The notes under the pieces were generated by a model that saw only the letters and a list, made by a program, of their open reading frames with translations, did not search any database and was not told the origin of the DNA. Below are positions 15,745-26,138 of a stretch of 64,000 nt of DNA, one piece after another. Origin of the DNA: Pseudomonas furukawaii (GTDB lineage: Bacteria > Pseudomonadota > Gammaproteobacteria > Pseudomonadales > Pseudomonadaceae); assembly GCF_002355475.1 (NCBI RefSeq), contig NZ_AP014862.1, positions 1,488,001 to 1,552,000 on the forward strand, in the 5' to 3' direction. Both the position numbers and the translations under genes were made by a program. Within the stretch, counting starts at the first letter, position 1. Each line of letters begins with the position of its first letter.

Positions 15745-17187
15745 ATGACTGAAGTAGAAGCCAAGAAGCCGCAAGAGAGCCTTCAGGATCGCCTGGCCCA
15801 GGTGATCGAGCTCCTGCATCGGCACAAGCTGGTGGAAGACCTGACCCACCGTCAGGAAGGCCAGCACCAGCAACTCGTAGAAAACCTCGTTCACCGGCAG
15901 AATCTTGCCGAGCTGCAGCGCAAGCTGGACGAGTTGCACCCCGCCGATATCGCCCACATCCTCGAAGCCCTTCCGCTGGACGATCGCCTGACCGTCTGGC
16001 AGCTGGTGAAGGCCGAGCGTGACGGCGACATTCTCCTCGAAGTGTCCGATGCCGTCCGCGAATCCCTGATCGCCGACATGGACGATCACGAGCTGCTCGC
16101 CGCCGCCAAGGAGATGGATGCGGACGAGCTGGCAGACCTCGCACCCGAGCTGCCGAGGGATGTGATCCATGAGTTGATGGAGTCGCTGGATGCGCAGCAG
16201 CGCGAGCGCGTTCGCTCCGTGCTGTCCTACGAGGAGGACCAGGTTGGCGCCCTGATGGACTTCGAGATGGTCACCATCCGGGACGATGTGACCCTCGAGG
16301 TGGTGCTGCGCTATCTGCGTCGCCTCAAGGAACTGCCGGGCCACACCGACAAGCTCTTCGTGGTGGACTACGACGGCATCCTCAAGGGCGTGCTGCCCAT
16401 CAAGCGTCTGCTGGTCAACGACCCGGACAAGCAGGTGGCCGAGGTGATGGCCACCGATCCCGTCAGCTTTCACCCGGATGAGGACGCCTATGACGCGGCC
16501 CAGGCGTTCGAGCGCTATGACCTGGTGTCGTCGCCGGTGGTGGACAAGAACGGCAAGCTGATCGGCCGTCTGACCATCGATGAAATGGTCGACCTGATCC
16601 GTGAGGAGAGCGAGAACGAAGTTCTCAACATGGCCGGTCTGCGGGAAGAGGAAGACATCTTCGCCTCGGTCTGGAAGTCCGTTGGCAACCGCTGGGCCTG
16701 GCTGGCCACCAACCTGGTGACCGCCTTCATCGCCTCCCGGGTGATCGGCGTTTTCGAAGGGTCGATCGAGAAGCTGGTGGCCCTGGCCGCCCTCATGCCG
16801 ATCGTCGCGGGGATTGGTGGGAATTCGGGCAACCAGACCATCACCATGATCGTCCGCGCCATGGCGCTCGACCAACTGGGAGTGGGCAACACCACGCGAC
16901 TGCTGCGCAAGGAGCTCGGCGTGGCGTTGATCAACGGCCTGGTCTGGGGTGGGGTGATCGGCGCCGTGGCCTATTACCTCTACGACAGCTGGTCACTGGG
17001 CCTGGTGATGACCGGTGCCATGACCCTCAACCTGCTGCTGGCGGCGCTGATGGGGGTGCTGATCCCCATGACCCTGGCGCGAATGGGGCGGGATCCGGCC
17101 ATGGGGTCCAGCGTGATGATCACCGCCGTGACCGACAGTGGCGGCTTCTTCATCTTCCTGGGGCTGGCTACGCTGTTCCTGCTCTGA
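15745..17187 (+). CDS. mgtE: MgtE magnesium channel
   Basis: A 480-residue inner-membrane magnesium channel. The cytosolic N-domain has HPADIAHILEALPLDDR and acidic helices. It is followed by two CBS domains (roughly residues 160-290) that sense Mg and the connecting helix. Five transmembrane segments complete it, including the conserved pore helix ALMPIVAGIGGNSGNQT and the C-terminal TDSGGFFIFLGLATLFLL. Complete and of normal length. The gene lies next to rsmA/tRNA as in P. putida, from memory. Confidence 0.95.
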   Translation: MTEVEAKKPQESLQDRLAQVIELLHRHKLVEDLTHRQEGQHQQLVENLVHRQNLAELQRKLDELHPADIAHILEALPLDDRLTVWQLVKAERDGDILLEVSDAVRESLIADMDDHELLAAAKEMDADELADLAPELPRDVIHELMESLDAQQRERVRSVLSYEEDQVGALMDFEMVTIRDDVTLEVVLRYLRRLKELPGHTDKLFVVDYDGILKGVLPIKRLLVNDPDKQVAEVMATDPVSFHPDEDAYDAAQAFERYDLVSSPVVDKNGKLIGRLTIDEMVDLIREESENEVLNMAGLREEEDIFASVWKSVGNRWAWLATNLVTAFIASRVIGVFEGSIEKLVALAALMPIVAGIGGNSGNQTITMIVRAMALDQLGVGNTTRLLRKELGVALINGLVWGGVIGAVAYYLYDSWSLGLVMTGAMTLNLLLAALMGVLIPMTLARMGRDPAMGSSVMITAVTDSGGFFIFLGLATLFLL

Positions 17188-17200
17188 GTTTGGATCCTGT

Positions 17201-17229
17201 GACAAAGCCGCCCCTTGGGCGGCTTTGTC
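17201..17229 (+). terminator. Terminator hairpin after mgtE
   Basis: A 13-bp perfect inverted repeat (GACAAAGCCGCCC with GGGCGGCTTTGTC) with a 3-base loop, 13 bp after the mgtE stop. The T content downstream is low, but the stem includes a TTTG tract. Works in either direction. Confidence 0.75.
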
Positions 17230-17242
17230 ATTCCTGCGGGCA

Positions 17243-17270
17243 TGAAAAAACCGGCGACTGCCGGTTTCTT
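17243..17270 (-). terminator. Terminator after amrZ
   Basis: Read on the minus strand, AACCGGC-AGTC-GCCGGTT is followed by a run of T. A good rho-independent terminator 18 bp after the amrZ stop. Confidence 0.8.
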
Positions 17271-17287
17271 CATTCGAGGCGAGCGGG

Positions 17288-17614
17288 TCAGGATTCTTCG
17301 GCCGCCAGCTCGGCATCGTGGGCGATCAGTGCCACCAGCGCGTTCTGCTGGCGGCGGGACAACTGGCGGAAGCGCTGCAGCAGTTCGCGTTCATGCAGGG
17401 AGAGTTCCGGGCTGTCCAGACGCATGGAAATGCCTTCATCCAGCGCGCCCTCCTGGAGCATGCTCTGCTCAAGCCGGGCGATGATCTCTGAGTTCATGCT
17501 GCGATGGTGGTTGCGAGCCACTACAGCGATACGTTCGCGCATGCCCTCGGGGAGGCGAACGACAAATTTGTCAGCCGTGCGACTGGAGTAGATAGCCTGT
17601 TTCATAGGGCGCAT
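17288..17614 (-). CDS. amrZ: AmrZ/AlgZ ribbon-helix-helix regulator
   Basis: A 108-residue Arc/MetJ-type DNA-binding protein that in P. aeruginosa activates alginate synthesis and represses flagellar and some c-di-GMP genes. The ribbon-helix-helix is seen in [40 protein letters not shown], and the conserved C-terminal tetramerisation segment [35 protein letters not shown] follows. It has its own terminator and faces a 451-bp gap shared with phnN. Confidence 0.93.
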   Translation of the reverse strand: MRPMKQAIYSSRTADKFVVRLPEGMRERIAVVARNHHRSMNSEIIARLEQSMLQEGALDEGISMRLDSPELSLHERELLQRFRQLSRRQQNALVALIAHDAELAAEES

Positions 17615-18065
17615 ACATTCAACCGGTTAGTTCAGGAAAGCGATGCTGGCAATGAGCTGCAAGATTGTCACCGGTTTGACTGTGCTTGGCAGCAATTTGT
17701 TCAACCCGCACCACGATTCGAAACGGTATGACCCTCGGGTCAGTAAAACGGTTCCTTGACGTCAATTTGGTGTCACATTGTGATCATTGTAGCGGCGTCT
17801 TGCCAGCACCAATTATCCGAATTGGGACTGACTGATCACTTGGGTAAATTCCTGCAGAACTGTAGGAACTCACGCTGTCGCCTGAATATCCGTCGGCGTC
17901 CGAAATACCGGCACGATGATGCTGTCTAGCCATCATCTTCATGGTAGCCGCTGTTGTCTGACCGCGCGTGGCGCAAAAGAATCCCTTTTCGCTGTCACCA
18001 ATCCCGTTCAGACTTTCTCACCGGTACCGCCATTTCCCTTCACACCGCTCCCATCAGGTACAGAG
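17615..18065. promoter_or_regulatory. Divergent amrZ-phnN gap
   Basis: No gene is supported in these 451 bp. AT-rich stretches (for example TTGACGTCAATTTGG near 17756 and TTGTGATCATTG near 17779) are plausible promoter or CRP/Vfr-like binding material for amrZ, but none reaches a firm consensus match. The open frame that continues upstream of phnN here lacks family similarity. Confidence 0.3.
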
Positions 18066-18650
18066 ATGAAAGGCAGGCTGATTTATCTCATAGGCCCTTC
18101 CGGCTCAGGCAAGGACAGCTTGCTCGATGCCGTGCGCGAGACCGCCGCTGAACATGGTTGCCGTGTGGCACGTCGGGTCATCACCCGTTCCGCCGAGGCT
18201 CGGGGTGAAGCCGCCGAGTCCATCAGCGCCGACGAGTTCGCCCGGCGCGAAGCCCAGGGCGACTTCGCCATGAGCTGGTACGCCAACGGTCTGTCCTATG
18301 GCATCCCCCGGCAGGTCGACGACTGGCTGGCGGCCGGTGACGATGTCCTGGTCAACGGATCCCGTGGCTACCTGCCGGAAGCCCGGCGACGCTATCCGCA
18401 CCTGCTCGCCGTTCTGCTGAGTGTGGATGACGCGGTGCTTCGTCATCGCCTGCACGCCCGGGGCCGTGAGTCGGCGGAGGAAATCGAGGCCCGTCTGGCG
18501 CGCAACGCCGGATTCGCCGACACCCTGCTGGCCGGTGAGAACGACGACCTCTGTCATCTGGACAACTCCGGTTCCCTCTCCGAGACCTGCCAGCGGCTGC
18601 TGCGGCTCATCGAGGAACACCGTCCCCACCCCCTGCCGGACTCCGCCTGA
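18066..18650 (+). CDS. phnN: Ribose 1,5-bisphosphate phosphokinase
   Basis: A 194-residue P-loop kinase of the guanylate-kinase fold that makes PRPP from ribose 1,5-bisphosphate, normally the last stage of C-P lyase phosphonate use. Walker A is LIGPSGSGKDS (residues 8-18); RRVITRSAEARGEAAESISADEF and the YGIPRQVDDWLAAGDDVLVNGSRGYLPEA segment are typical. I set the start at the ATG at 18066. No other phn gene is present, although in P. aeruginosa the whole phnC-P operon lies beside amrZ. It may therefore be a relic of that operon or serve PRPP supply alone. Confidence 0.85.
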   Translation: MKGRLIYLIGPSGSGKDSLLDAVRETAAEHGCRVARRVITRSAEARGEAAESISADEFARREAQGDFAMSWYANGLSYGIPRQVDDWLAAGDDVLVNGSRGYLPEARRRYPHLLAVLLSVDDAVLRHRLHARGRESAEEIEARLARNAGFADTLLAGENDDLCHLDNSGSLSETCQRLLRLIEEHRPHPLPDSA

Positions 18651-18653
18651 GCC

Positions 18654-19121
18654 TCAGTCCAGCGGCAGTTCCGTGGTGCGCTTGACTTCGCTCATGGCGA
18701 TGTTCGAGTGCGCCTCCTGCACATGGGGCCGCTGCAGCAGGTGGTCCCGCAGGAAGCGTTCGTAGCCGGCGATGTCCTTGGCCACCACCTTCAGCAGGTA
18801 ATCCGAGCCGCCGGCCATGGTGTAGCACTCCAGCACCTCGGGATAACCGACGATGGCCTCCTCGAACTCCGTGAGGTTGTTGCGGCCGTGGGCGGACAGC
18901 TTCACGTTGACGAATACCGTCATGGAGAAGCCCAGCTTGCGCGGGTTGAGCAGTGCCACCTTGCGTTCGATCAGCCCCTCTTCCTGCATCCGGTGGATGC
19001 GCCGCCAGCAGGGTGACTGGGAGAGCTCCACCTTTTCCGCCACCTCGGCGGCGGACAGGTCGGCATCGTGTTGCAGCAGGCGGAGGATCTTCCGATCGAT
19101 GGGGCTTAGTGGGGTCTGCAT
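18654..19121 (-). CDS. Lrp/AsnC-family transcriptional regulator
   Basis: A 155-residue feast/famine regulator. The N-terminal winged HTH reads LSPIDRKILRLLQHDADLSAAEVAEKVELSQSPCWRRIHRMQEEG; the C-terminal RAM domain (VKLSAHGRNNLTEFEEAIVGYPEVLECY and GGSDYLLKVVAKDIAGYERF) binds amino acids. It is divergent from the indolepyruvate oxidoreductase gene across a 199-bp gap and likely controls it in response to an aromatic or branched amino acid; this is inference from position. The 3' end almost touches phnN. Confidence 0.9.
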   Translation of the reverse strand: MQTPLSPIDRKILRLLQHDADLSAAEVAEKVELSQSPCWRRIHRMQEEGLIERKVALLNPRKLGFSMTVFVNVKLSAHGRNNLTEFEEAIVGYPEVLECYTMAGGSDYLLKVVAKDIAGYERFLRDHLLQRPHVQEAHSNIAMSEVKRTTELPLD

Positions 19122-19320
19122 GATTCAGTCCGAAATCTTGTTCTTGTTGGAAGGATCATGCGCAAGTCTGGCGCCAGAGCCCAAAAATAGAAAGAAAAAA
19201 TCAGTACTGATCAGTCATCTTCTTGGCATGCGTCCACGCGGTGATCCCGCGCCGGACTGAACAACAGATGGCAGCTACCATTGCCATCGAGGTCGCCATA
19301 AAAACAAAAGGAGCGCCCGC

Positions 19321-22300
19321 ATGTCTCTGGCCGAGATCCGCCTGGATGACAAATACCGCCTCGAAACCGGTCACCTCTATCTGACCGGCACCCAGGCCCT
19401 GACCCGCCTGCCGATGCTGCAGAAGCAGCGGGACAAGGCCCACGGCCTGAACACCGCCTGCTTCATCTCCGGCTATCGGGGTTCGCCCCTCGGCAACCTC
19501 GACAAGAGCCTCTGGGAAGCCAAGACCTTCCTCAAGGACAACCACATCCACTTCCAGCCCGGCGTCAACGAAGAACTGGCCGCCACCGCTGTCTGGGGCA
19601 GCCAGCAGACCAGCCTGTTTCCCGGTGCCCGCTACGATGGCGTGTTCTCCATGTGGTACGGCAAGGGTCCTGGCGTGGACCGCTGCGGCGACGTCTTCAA
19701 ACACGGCAACTCCGCCGGCGTCTCCCCCCATGGCGGCGTCCTGCTGCTGGCGGGTGACGACCACGGCTGCAAATCCTCCAGCATCGCCAACCAGAGCGAG
19801 CATGCCTTCATCGCCGCCTCCATCCCGGTGCTGAACCCCGCCAACGTCCAGGAAATCCTCGACTACGGCATCATCGGTTGGGAACTCTCCCGCTACAGCG
19901 GTTGCTGGGTGGCCCTGAAGACCATCGCCGAGAACGTCGACTCCTCCGCCGTGGTGGACGTGGACCCGCTGCGGGTCGAGGTGAAGATCCCCGAGGACTT
20001 CGTCCTGCCCGAAGACGGCGTGCACATCCGCTGGCCGGACCCGCCCCTGGCGCAGGAAAAGCGCCTGAACATGTACAAGATCTACGCCGCCCGCGCCTTC
20101 GCCCTGGCCAACAACCTCAACCAGGTCAAGCTCGACTCGCCCAACCCGCGCCTCGGCATCATCACCACCGGCAAGTCCTACCTGGACGTGCGCCAGGCCC
20201 TCAACGACCTGGGCATGGATGATGAACTCTGCGCCAAGGTCGGCCTGCGGGTGCTCAAGGTCGGCATGAGCTGGCCCCTGGAGCCCGTTTCCGTCCACGA
20301 ATTCGCCCAGGGCCTGGACGAGATCCTCGTGGTGGAAGAGAAGCGCAGCATCATCGAGGACCAGCTCACCGGCCAGCTCTACAACTGGCCTGTGGACAAG
20401 CGCCCGCGCGTCGTCGGCGAATTCGACGAGCAGGGCAACTCCCTGCTGCCCAACCTCAGCGAACTGACCCCGGCGATGATCGCCCGCGTCATCGCCAAGC
20501 GCCTCGCGCCCATCTATACCAGCGAGCAGATCGAATCGCGCCTGGCCTTCCTCGCCGCCAAGGAAAAGGCCCTCGCCGCGCCCAAGCACACCACCGTGCG
20601 CACCCCGCACTTCTGCTCCGGCTGCCCGCACAACACCTCCACCAAGCTGCCCGAAGGCAGCCGCGCCCAGGGCGGCATCGGTTGCCACTACATGACCCAG
20701 TGGATGGACCGCAACACCGATACCTTCACCCAAATGGGCGGGGAGGGCGCCACCTGGATCGGCCAGGCCCCCTTCACCGACACCCCGCACATCTTCCAGA
20801 ACCTGGGTGACGGCACCTACTTCCACTCCGGCCAGCTGGCCCTGCGCGCCGCCGTCGCCGCCGGCGTCAACATCACCTACAAGATCCTCTACAACGACGC
20901 CGTGGCCATGACCGGTGGCCAGCCCATCGATGGCGAACTGCGTGTCGACCAGCTCAGTCACCAGGTCTATGCCGAAGGCGTCAAGCGCATCGCCCTGGTC
21001 ACCGACGAGCCGGAGAAGTACCCCACCCGCGCCACCTTCGCCCCCATCGTGACCTTCCACCACCGTCGCGAGCTGGACGCCGTGCAGCGCGAACTGCGCG
21101 AGTTCAAGGGCGTCTCGGTCATCATCTACGACCAGACCTGCGCCACCGAGAAGCGCCGCCGCCGCAAGCGCGGCAAGCTGGTCGACCCGGCCAAGCGCGC
21201 CTTCATCAACCCCGCGGTGTGCGAAGGCTGTGGCGATTGCAGCGTCAAATCCAACTGCCTTTCCGTGCTGCCCCTGGAAACCGAACTGGGCCGCAAGCGG
21301 CAGATCGACCAGAACGCCTGCAACAAGGACTTCTCCTGCGTCGAAGGCTTCTGCCCGAGCTTCGTCACCGTCCACGGCGGCAGCCTGCGCAAACCCGAGG
21401 CCGCCGGCGCCAAGGCGCTCTTCGTGGCCCTGCCGGAGCCCCGCCAGCCGAGCCTGGCGCGTCCCTGGAACATCCTCCTGCCCGGCGTCGGCGGCAGCGG
21501 CGTTACCACCGTCGGCGCCCTGCTGGGCATGGCCGCCCACATCGAAGGCAAGGGCTGCACCGTGCTCGACCAGGCAGGTCTGGCGCAGAAGTTCGGCCCG
21601 GTCGTCACCCACATCCGCATTGCCGCCAGGCAGGATGACATCTACGCCGTGCGCATCGCCGCCGGTGAGACCGACCTGCTGCTGGGTTGCGACCTGGTGG
21701 TTTCCGCCAGCGAGGAGGCGCTCGCCAAGCTCAACGACCGCATCGCCCACGCCGTGGTCAACAGCCATGAAGCCGCCACTGCCGAGTTCACCCGCAACCC
21801 CGACGCCCAGGTGCCCGGCGCCGCCATGCGCGAGGCCCTGCTGGAAGCGGTGGGCGAGGCGAAGACCCACTTCGTCGATGCCACCCGCCTGGCCACCCGC
21901 CTGCTGGGCGACAGCATCGCCACCAACCTGTTCATGCTCGGCTACGCCTACCAGAAGGGCCTGGTGCCCATCTCCGCCGAAGCCATCGACAAGGCCATCG
22001 AACTCAACGGCGTCGCCGTCGCCCTCAACCAGCAGGCCTTCCTCTGGGGCCGCCGCGCCGCCCACGACCTGGCCGCGGTCGAAAAGCTCGCGCGCCCGGC
22101 GGAGATCGAAGCGCCGCGCTGCGAAACCCTGGAAGAGATCGTCCAGTACCGCGCCGAGCACCTGCGCGCCTACCAGGACGCCGCCTACGCCGAGCGCTAC
22201 CGCGCCCTGGTGGAGCGCGTACGCCAGGCTGACAGCGGCGAAGACAAGGCCCTGACCCGCGCGGTGGCCCGTTACTACGCCAAGCTCCTGGCCTACAAGG

Positions 22301-22788
22301 ACGAGTACGAGGTCGCCCGGCTCTACAGCGACGCCAGCTTCCGCAAGCAGCTGGACGCGCAGTTCGAGGGCGACTTCACCCTCGAATTCCACCTCGCCCC
22401 GTCCTGGCTGGCCAAGCCCGATGCCGCCACCGGCGAGCCGCGCAAGCGCCGCTTCGGCCCCTGGATGCTCAAGGCCTTCGACGTCCTCGCCCGCTTCCGC
22501 TTCCTGCGCGGCAGCGCCCTCGACCCCTTCGGCTACAGCCACGAGCGCAAGCTCGAGCGCCAGTTGATCGAGGAGTACGAGGCCCAGGTGGAGCTGATCA
22601 TCAAGGAGCTGCGCCCCGGCAACTACGCCGCCGCCGTGGCCCTGGCCGAGCTGCCCGAACAGATCCGTGGCTACGGCCCGGTGAAGGAGCGCGCCCTGGC
22701 CAAGGTCCGCCAGCAGGAGCAGCAACTGCGCGCCCGCCTCACCGCCAGCGAGATCCAGGTCCTGCACCTGTTCGACCCGGCCGCCTGA
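19321..22788 (+). CDS. Fused indolepyruvate ferredoxin oxidoreductase
   Basis: A 1155-residue single-chain 2-oxoacid:ferredoxin oxidoreductase of the aromatic type. It oxidatively decarboxylates indolepyruvate or phenylpyruvate to the acyl-CoA and passes electrons to ferredoxin. Visible features are an N-terminal pyrimidine-binding domain ([22 protein letters not shown]), a TPP-binding part ([19 protein letters not shown] and the metal-binding [10 protein letters not shown] and [10 protein letters not shown]), an iron-sulfur cysteine cluster ([15 protein letters not shown], near residue 640) and a C-terminal gamma-type domain ([19 protein letters not shown]). It probably forms a unit with the dehydrogenase downstream for catabolising amino acids to acyl-CoA. 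Confidence 0.9.
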   Translation: MSLAEIRLDDKYRLETGHLYLTGTQALTRLPMLQKQRDKAHGLNTACFISGYRGSPLGNLDKSLWEAKTFLKDNHIHFQPGVNEELAATAVWGSQQTSLFPGARYDGVFSMWYGKGPGVDRCGDVFKHGNSAGVSPHGGVLLLAGDDHGCKSSSIANQSEHAFIAASIPVLNPANVQEILDYGIIGWELSRYSGCWVALKTIAENVDSSAVVDVDPLRVEVKIPEDFVLPEDGVHIRWPDPPLAQEKRLNMYKIYAARAFALANNLNQVKLDSPNPRLGIITTGKSYLDVRQALNDLGMDDELCAKVGLRVLKVGMSWPLEPVSVHEFAQGLDEILVVEEKRSIIEDQLTGQLYNWPVDKRPRVVGEFDEQGNSLLPNLSELTPAMIARVIAKRLAPIYTSEQIESRLAFLAAKEKALAAPKHTTVRTPHFCSGCPHNTSTKLPEGSRAQGGIGCHYMTQWMDRNTDTFTQMGGEGATWIGQAPFTDTPHIFQNLGDGTYFHSGQLALRAAVAAGVNITYKILYNDAVAMTGGQPIDGELRVDQLSHQVYAEGVKRIALVTDEPEKYPTRATFAPIVTFHHRRELDAVQRELREFKGVSVIIYDQTCATEKRRRRKRGKLVDPAKRAFINPAVCEGCGDCSVKSNCLSVLPLETELGRKRQIDQNACNKDFSCVEGFCPSFVTVHGGSLRKPEAAGAKALFVALPEPRQPSLARPWNILLPGVGGSGVTTVGALLGMAAHIEGKGCTVLDQAGLAQKFGPVVTHIRIAARQDDIYAVRIAAGETDLLLGCDLVVSASEEALAKLNDRIAHAVVNSHEAATAEFTRNPDAQVPGAAMREALLEAVGEAKTHFVDATRLATRLLGDSIATNLFMLGYAYQKGLVPISAEAIDKAIELNGVAVALNQQAFLWGRRAAHDLAAVEKLARPAEIEAPRCETLEEIVQYRAEHLRAYQDAAYAERYRALVERVRQADSGEDKALTRAVARYYAKLLAYKDEYEVARLYSDASFRKQLDAQFEGDFTLEFHLAPSWLAKPDAATGEPRKRRFGPWMLKAFDVLARFRFLRGSALDPFGYSHERKLERQLIEEYEAQVELIIKELRPGNYAAAVALAELPEQIRGYGPVKERALAKVRQQEQQLRARLTASEIQVLHLFDPAA

Positions 22789-22794
22789 CCCCAG

Positions 22795-22862
22795 AAGCCC
22801 CTCTCCCGGACTTCCCCTCTTCTCCCGCGTGTGGGAGAGGGGCGGGGGAGAGGGTCATCTCG
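22795..22862. repeat. GC-rich palindromic intergenic repeat
   Basis: The gap between the oxidoreductase and dehydrogenase genes contains CCCCTCTCCC and, inverted, GGGAGAGGGG with further GGGAGAGGG. This is the kind of imperfect palindrome scattered between genes in Pseudomonas genomes. It may fold in mRNA and separate the expression of the two genes. I cannot count other copies from this window. Confidence 0.5.
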
Positions 22863-22898
22863 ACTCGAAATACGCCAACCCCGAATCAGAGGTACTCC

Positions 22899-23954
22899 AT
22901 GTCCGTCTTCACCCACGTCGAGTTCGATCACCACGAGCAGGTCGTCTACGGCCACGACAAGGCCAGCGGCCTCAAGGCCATCATCGCCATCCACAACAGC
23001 AACCTGGGCCCGGCCCTCGGCGGCTGCCGCATGTGGCCCTACCTGAACGACGAGCAGGCCCTGCGCGACGTGCTGCGCCTGTCCCGTGGCATGACCTACA
23101 AGTCCGCCCTGGCCAACCTGCCCCTGGGCGGCGGCAAGGCGGTGATCATCGGCGATCCCCACCGGGACAAGAGCGAAGCGCTGTTCCAGGCCATGGGCGA
23201 TTTCGTCGACAGCCTCGGCGGGCGCTACATCACCGCCGCCGACTCCGGCACCGGCGTCACCGAGATGCGCATCATGGCCGAGCGCAGCCGCCACGTGGCC
23301 GGCGCCGGCACCCGCGAGGCCCTGGACGGCAGCGTGCGTGACGGCAACCCTTCGCCGTCCACTGCCTACGGCACCTTCGTCGGAATCCGCGTGGCGGTGA
23401 AGCACCGCCTGGGGCGCGACGATCTCAGTGGCCTCAAGGTGGCCATCCAGGGGGTCGGCGAGGTGGGCTTCTGCCTGGCGCGTCACCTCAAGGACGCCGG
23501 CGCCCAGCTCTGGGTCAGCGACATCCATGAAGCCAACGTGCGCCGCGCGGTCGAGCAACTGGGCGCGACCGCCGTCGGCGCCAATGACATCTACGGCCTC
23601 GACGTCGACGTCTTCGCCCCCTGCGCCATGGGCGGCATCATCAACCCGCAGACCCTCGAAGCCCTGCGCGCGCCCATCATCGCCGGTGCCGCCAACAACC
23701 AGCTGGCGGATGCCGTTCTCGCCGAGGAACTGCGCCGTCGCGGCACCCTCTACGCGCCGGACTACGCCATCAACGCCGGCGGCATCATCGACGTCTGGTA
23801 CGAGCGCAGCGGCGGCAGCGAAGCCGAACTGCGTCAGCACGTGGAAGGCATCGGCGAGACGCTGCGGGAAATCTTCGTCCGCGCCGACGCCGAGGGCCGC
23901 ACCACCACCGCCGTGGCCGACCGCATCGCCGAGGAGCGTTACGGCCGCGCCTGA
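22899..23954 (+). CDS. ldh: Leucine/valine dehydrogenase (Glu/Leu/Phe/Val family)
   Basis: An NAD-dependent amino-acid dehydrogenase of 351 residues that deaminates branched-chain (or aromatic) amino acids to 2-oxoacids. The substrate-binding [43 protein letters not shown] segment contains both catalytic lysines, and the Rossmann part reads [32 protein letters not shown] and GAANNQL are also family-typical. Its 2-oxoacid product could feed the oxidoreductase upstream. P. aeruginosa has an orthologue named ldh. Confidence 0.9.
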   Translation: MSVFTHVEFDHHEQVVYGHDKASGLKAIIAIHNSNLGPALGGCRMWPYLNDEQALRDVLRLSRGMTYKSALANLPLGGGKAVIIGDPHRDKSEALFQAMGDFVDSLGGRYITAADSGTGVTEMRIMAERSRHVAGAGTREALDGSVRDGNPSPSTAYGTFVGIRVAVKHRLGRDDLSGLKVAIQGVGEVGFCLARHLKDAGAQLWVSDIHEANVRRAVEQLGATAVGANDIYGLDVDVFAPCAMGGIINPQTLEALRAPIIAGAANNQLADAVLAEELRRRGTLYAPDYAINAGGIIDVWYERSGGSEAELRQHVEGIGETLREIFVRADAEGRTTTAVADRIAEERYGRA

Positions 23955-24034
23955 CCGCAGTTCCCGGTGGGCCTGCCGCGAATAGCCGGCGGGTCCGCCC
24001 GTACCTCACTACAACAACAAGACGGTATGCCCCC

Positions 24035-25432
24035 ATGACCCAAGAAAGCCTCGTATCCGGCCTGGCCGGTGATGCCTCTCGACCCAATGCAGCCCGTGGA
24101 CAATGGTCGTCGCGCTGGGCGTTCTTCCTCGCCGCCACCGGCTCCGCCGTGGGGCTGGGGAACATCTGGAAGTTTCCCTACATCACCGGCGAGAACGGTG
24201 GTGGCGCCTTCGTCCTCGTCTACCTGGGTTGCATCCTGCTGATCGGCATCCCCCTGCTGATGCTGGAAGTGATGCTGGGCCGACGTGCCCGCGCCAACCC
24301 GGAGCAGGCCATGAACCTGGCGGCCCTGGACGCCGCTGCCGGGCGGCACTGGCGACGCCTGGGCAGCATGGCGGTGCTCACCGGCTTCCTCATCCTCAGC
24401 TTCTACACCCTGGTGGCGGGCTGGGCCGTGGCCTATATCCCGGACGCCCTGGCCGGGCGATTCGCCGGTCTCGACGGCAAGGCGAGCGAGGCCTTGTTCA
24501 GCGGCCTGCTGGCCAATCCGCTCAAGCTCCTGGCCTATGGCACCGGCGTGCTCCTCGCCACCCTCCTGATCGTCGCCCTGGGGGTGCAGAAAGGCCTGGA
24601 ACGCTCCCTGCGGTTCCTCATGCCGGGGTTGTTCCTGCTCCTGCTGGTGCTGGTCGGCTACGCCACCACCACCGGGCACTTTGGCGCCGCCGTCCACTTC
24701 CTCTTCGATTTCGACTTCAGCAAGCTCACCGGCCAGAGCGTGCTCATCGCCCTGGGCCATTCCTTCTTCACCCTCAGCCTCGCGAGCGGCGCGATGATGG
24801 TCTACGGCTCCTACCTGCCCGCCGGAACCTCCATCGCCCGCACCTCGATTATGGTGGCCATCGCCGACACCAGCGTGGCCCTGCTGGCGGGGCTGGCGAT
24901 CTTCCCGCTGGTATTCGCCAACGGGCTGGAGCCCGGCTCCGGGCCCGGTCTGATCTTCGTCACCCTGCCCATCGCCTTCGGCCAGATGCCCCTGGGCAGC
25001 CTGGTGGGCGGGCTGTTCTTCGTGATGCTGGCCATCGCCGCCCTGACCTCCGCCATCTCCCTCAGCGAACCCACCATCGCCTGGCTCACCGAGCGCTTCG
25101 GCATGGGGCGGATCAAGGCGGTCCTGGTGAGCGGCCTGGGCCTCTGGGTGCTGGGACTGGGCTCGGTGTTCTCCTTCAACCACTGGGCGGAGTACAGCCT
25201 GTTCGGCAAGACCTTCTTCGACGCCCTGGACTACCTCACCGCCAACCTGCTGATGCCCATCGGCGGCCTGCTCACCGTAGTGTTCTGCGGCTGGGTCCTG
25301 GGCAAGGCCAGGGTGGAGGAGGGCGTGGGCATCGCCAGCCCGGCGTTGTTCCGTCTCTGGTGGCAGGTGCTGCGCTACGTCACGCCGCTCTGCATCCTCG
25401 TGGTCTTCCTCCACAGCCTGGGTGTGTTCTGA
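24035..25432 (+). CDS. Sodium:amino-acid symporter (NSS/SNF family)
   Basis: A 465-residue inner-membrane transporter with about 11 membrane segments. The neurotransmitter:sodium symporter signature lies in [35 protein letters not shown] (residues 30-65), which forms the sodium and substrate site in LeuT-like proteins. [22 protein letters not shown] helix 6 and the [12 protein letters not shown] segment also fit. Placed after a leucine dehydrogenase, it probably imports branched-chain or aromatic amino acids. Confidence 0.88.
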   Translation: MTQESLVSGLAGDASRPNAARGQWSSRWAFFLAATGSAVGLGNIWKFPYITGENGGGAFVLVYLGCILLIGIPLLMLEVMLGRRARANPEQAMNLAALDAAAGRHWRRLGSMAVLTGFLILSFYTLVAGWAVAYIPDALAGRFAGLDGKASEALFSGLLANPLKLLAYGTGVLLATLLIVALGVQKGLERSLRFLMPGLFLLLLVLVGYATTTGHFGAAVHFLFDFDFSKLTGQSVLIALGHSFFTLSLASGAMMVYGSYLPAGTSIARTSIMVAIADTSVALLAGLAIFPLVFANGLEPGSGPGLIFVTLPIAFGQMPLGSLVGGLFFVMLAIAALTSAISLSEPTIAWLTERFGMGRIKAVLVSGLGLWVLGLGSVFSFNHWAEYSLFGKTFFDALDYLTANLLMPIGGLLTVVFCGWVLGKARVEEGVGIASPALFRLWWQVLRYVTPLCILVVFLHSLGVF

Positions 25433-25447
25433 GTCCGTCGGGATGGC

Positions 25448-25476
25448 ATGACAAACGCCGCGAACGTCGCTAACAT
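25448..25476 (+). promoter_or_regulatory. Promoter of the interrupted tRNA-Arg(CCT)
   Basis: ATGACA at 25448-25453 and TAACAT at 25471-25476 with a 17-bp spacer, 42 bp before the tRNA remnant. A reasonable sigma-70 promoter that presumably once drove the native tRNA and would now drive transcription into the island. Confidence 0.55.
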
Positions 25477-25518
25477 GCCGCCCGTCCTCACGACCTCGCC
25501 GCCCGGCGAGGTCGCCGC

Positions 25519-25575
25519 GTCCCAGTAGCTCAATTGGATAGAGCATCCCCCTCCTAAGGGGAAGGTTGGTGGTTC
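25519..25575 (+). pseudogene. tRNA-Arg (CCT) remnant cut in the T-loop
   Basis: The first 57 bases of a tRNA are present and well formed: acceptor strand GTCCCAG, D-arm GCTC...GAGC, anticodon stem TCCCC/GGGGA with loop CTCCTAA (anticodon CCT), and the 5' T-stem GGTGG followed by TTC. From 25576 the sequence (TTATCTGGGGGAGG) supplies neither the 3' T-stem CCACC nor the acceptor CTGGGAC. The molecule cannot fold as a tRNA. The break falls exactly where many integrative elements recombine. Confidence 0.8.
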
Positions 25576-25720
25576 TTATCTGGGGGAGGATGCAGTCTCC
25601 TGTTGAGATTTGCAGTCCTTCCGCTTTGAGGTTGGGATCCGAATGGTGGGATGCACTGGGCGCGGGGAAAGGTGTAGCCTTTCCTAAGTGCTTGGTATTA
25701 CGTAAGATATAGCGCTCGAT

Positions 25721-25795
25721 GTCCTCTTAGTTTAATGGATAGAACAAGCCCCTCCTAAGGGCTAGATGCTGGTTCGACTCCAGCAGGGGACGCCA
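25721..25795 (+). tRNA. tRNA-Arg (CCT), island-type
   Basis: A complete 75-base tRNA with encoded CCA: acceptor GTCCTCT/AGGGGAC (one T-G pair), anticodon stem AGCCC/GGGCT, loop CTCCTAA (anticodon CCT) and T-arm GCTGG/CCAGC around TTCGACT. Outside the anticodon loop it differs strongly from the broken copy at 25519 and is close to the enterobacterial argW gene, from memory. It would read AGG codons and could replace the destroyed native tRNA. Confidence 0.92.
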
Positions 25796-26138
25796 CACAT
25801 CCTTCCTCACGCACCACATCCCTCGGTACCTTCAAGTCACAAGGACTAGGTCTTCGCATCCATTTGCATCCAAGTGGAATGGCGAACTGGTGATCTACCG
25901 TGTGGTTTTCGATGTATCGATCTAGAAAACCGAAAATTGCCATGATCCTGCTCAGTCACTCGTGAGGGTCGAAAAGTTGCATTGCCGTCAATATTAAGGG
26001 TTGCAACCAACTGAGCTTTGCGCAGCGCTTTGCTCAGTCGATAGATCTCATTTTTTTGCTGCAAAAGGTGATCACCTTCAGCTCTCCAGGTTTTTCTGTT
26101 ATAAATTTTGTTGGCTTTGACTATCGAAGGGGCTGGGG
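25796..26138 (+). promoter_or_regulatory. AT-rich region before the CBASS effector
   Basis: No credible gene in 343 bp. The sequence becomes clearly AT-richer than the core genome. TATAAA at 26100-26105, with a poor -35 (TTCAGC) 17 bp upstream, could start transcription of the effector gene at 26139. The ATG there has GAAGGGGCTGGGG upstream as ribosome site. Confidence 0.35.

Noticed and set aside
23939..25546. 535-residue minus-strand frame opposite the symporter
   Set aside because: Extremely Gln/Glu/His-rich antisense of a membrane protein gene; it also crosses the tRNA remnant. Not a gene.
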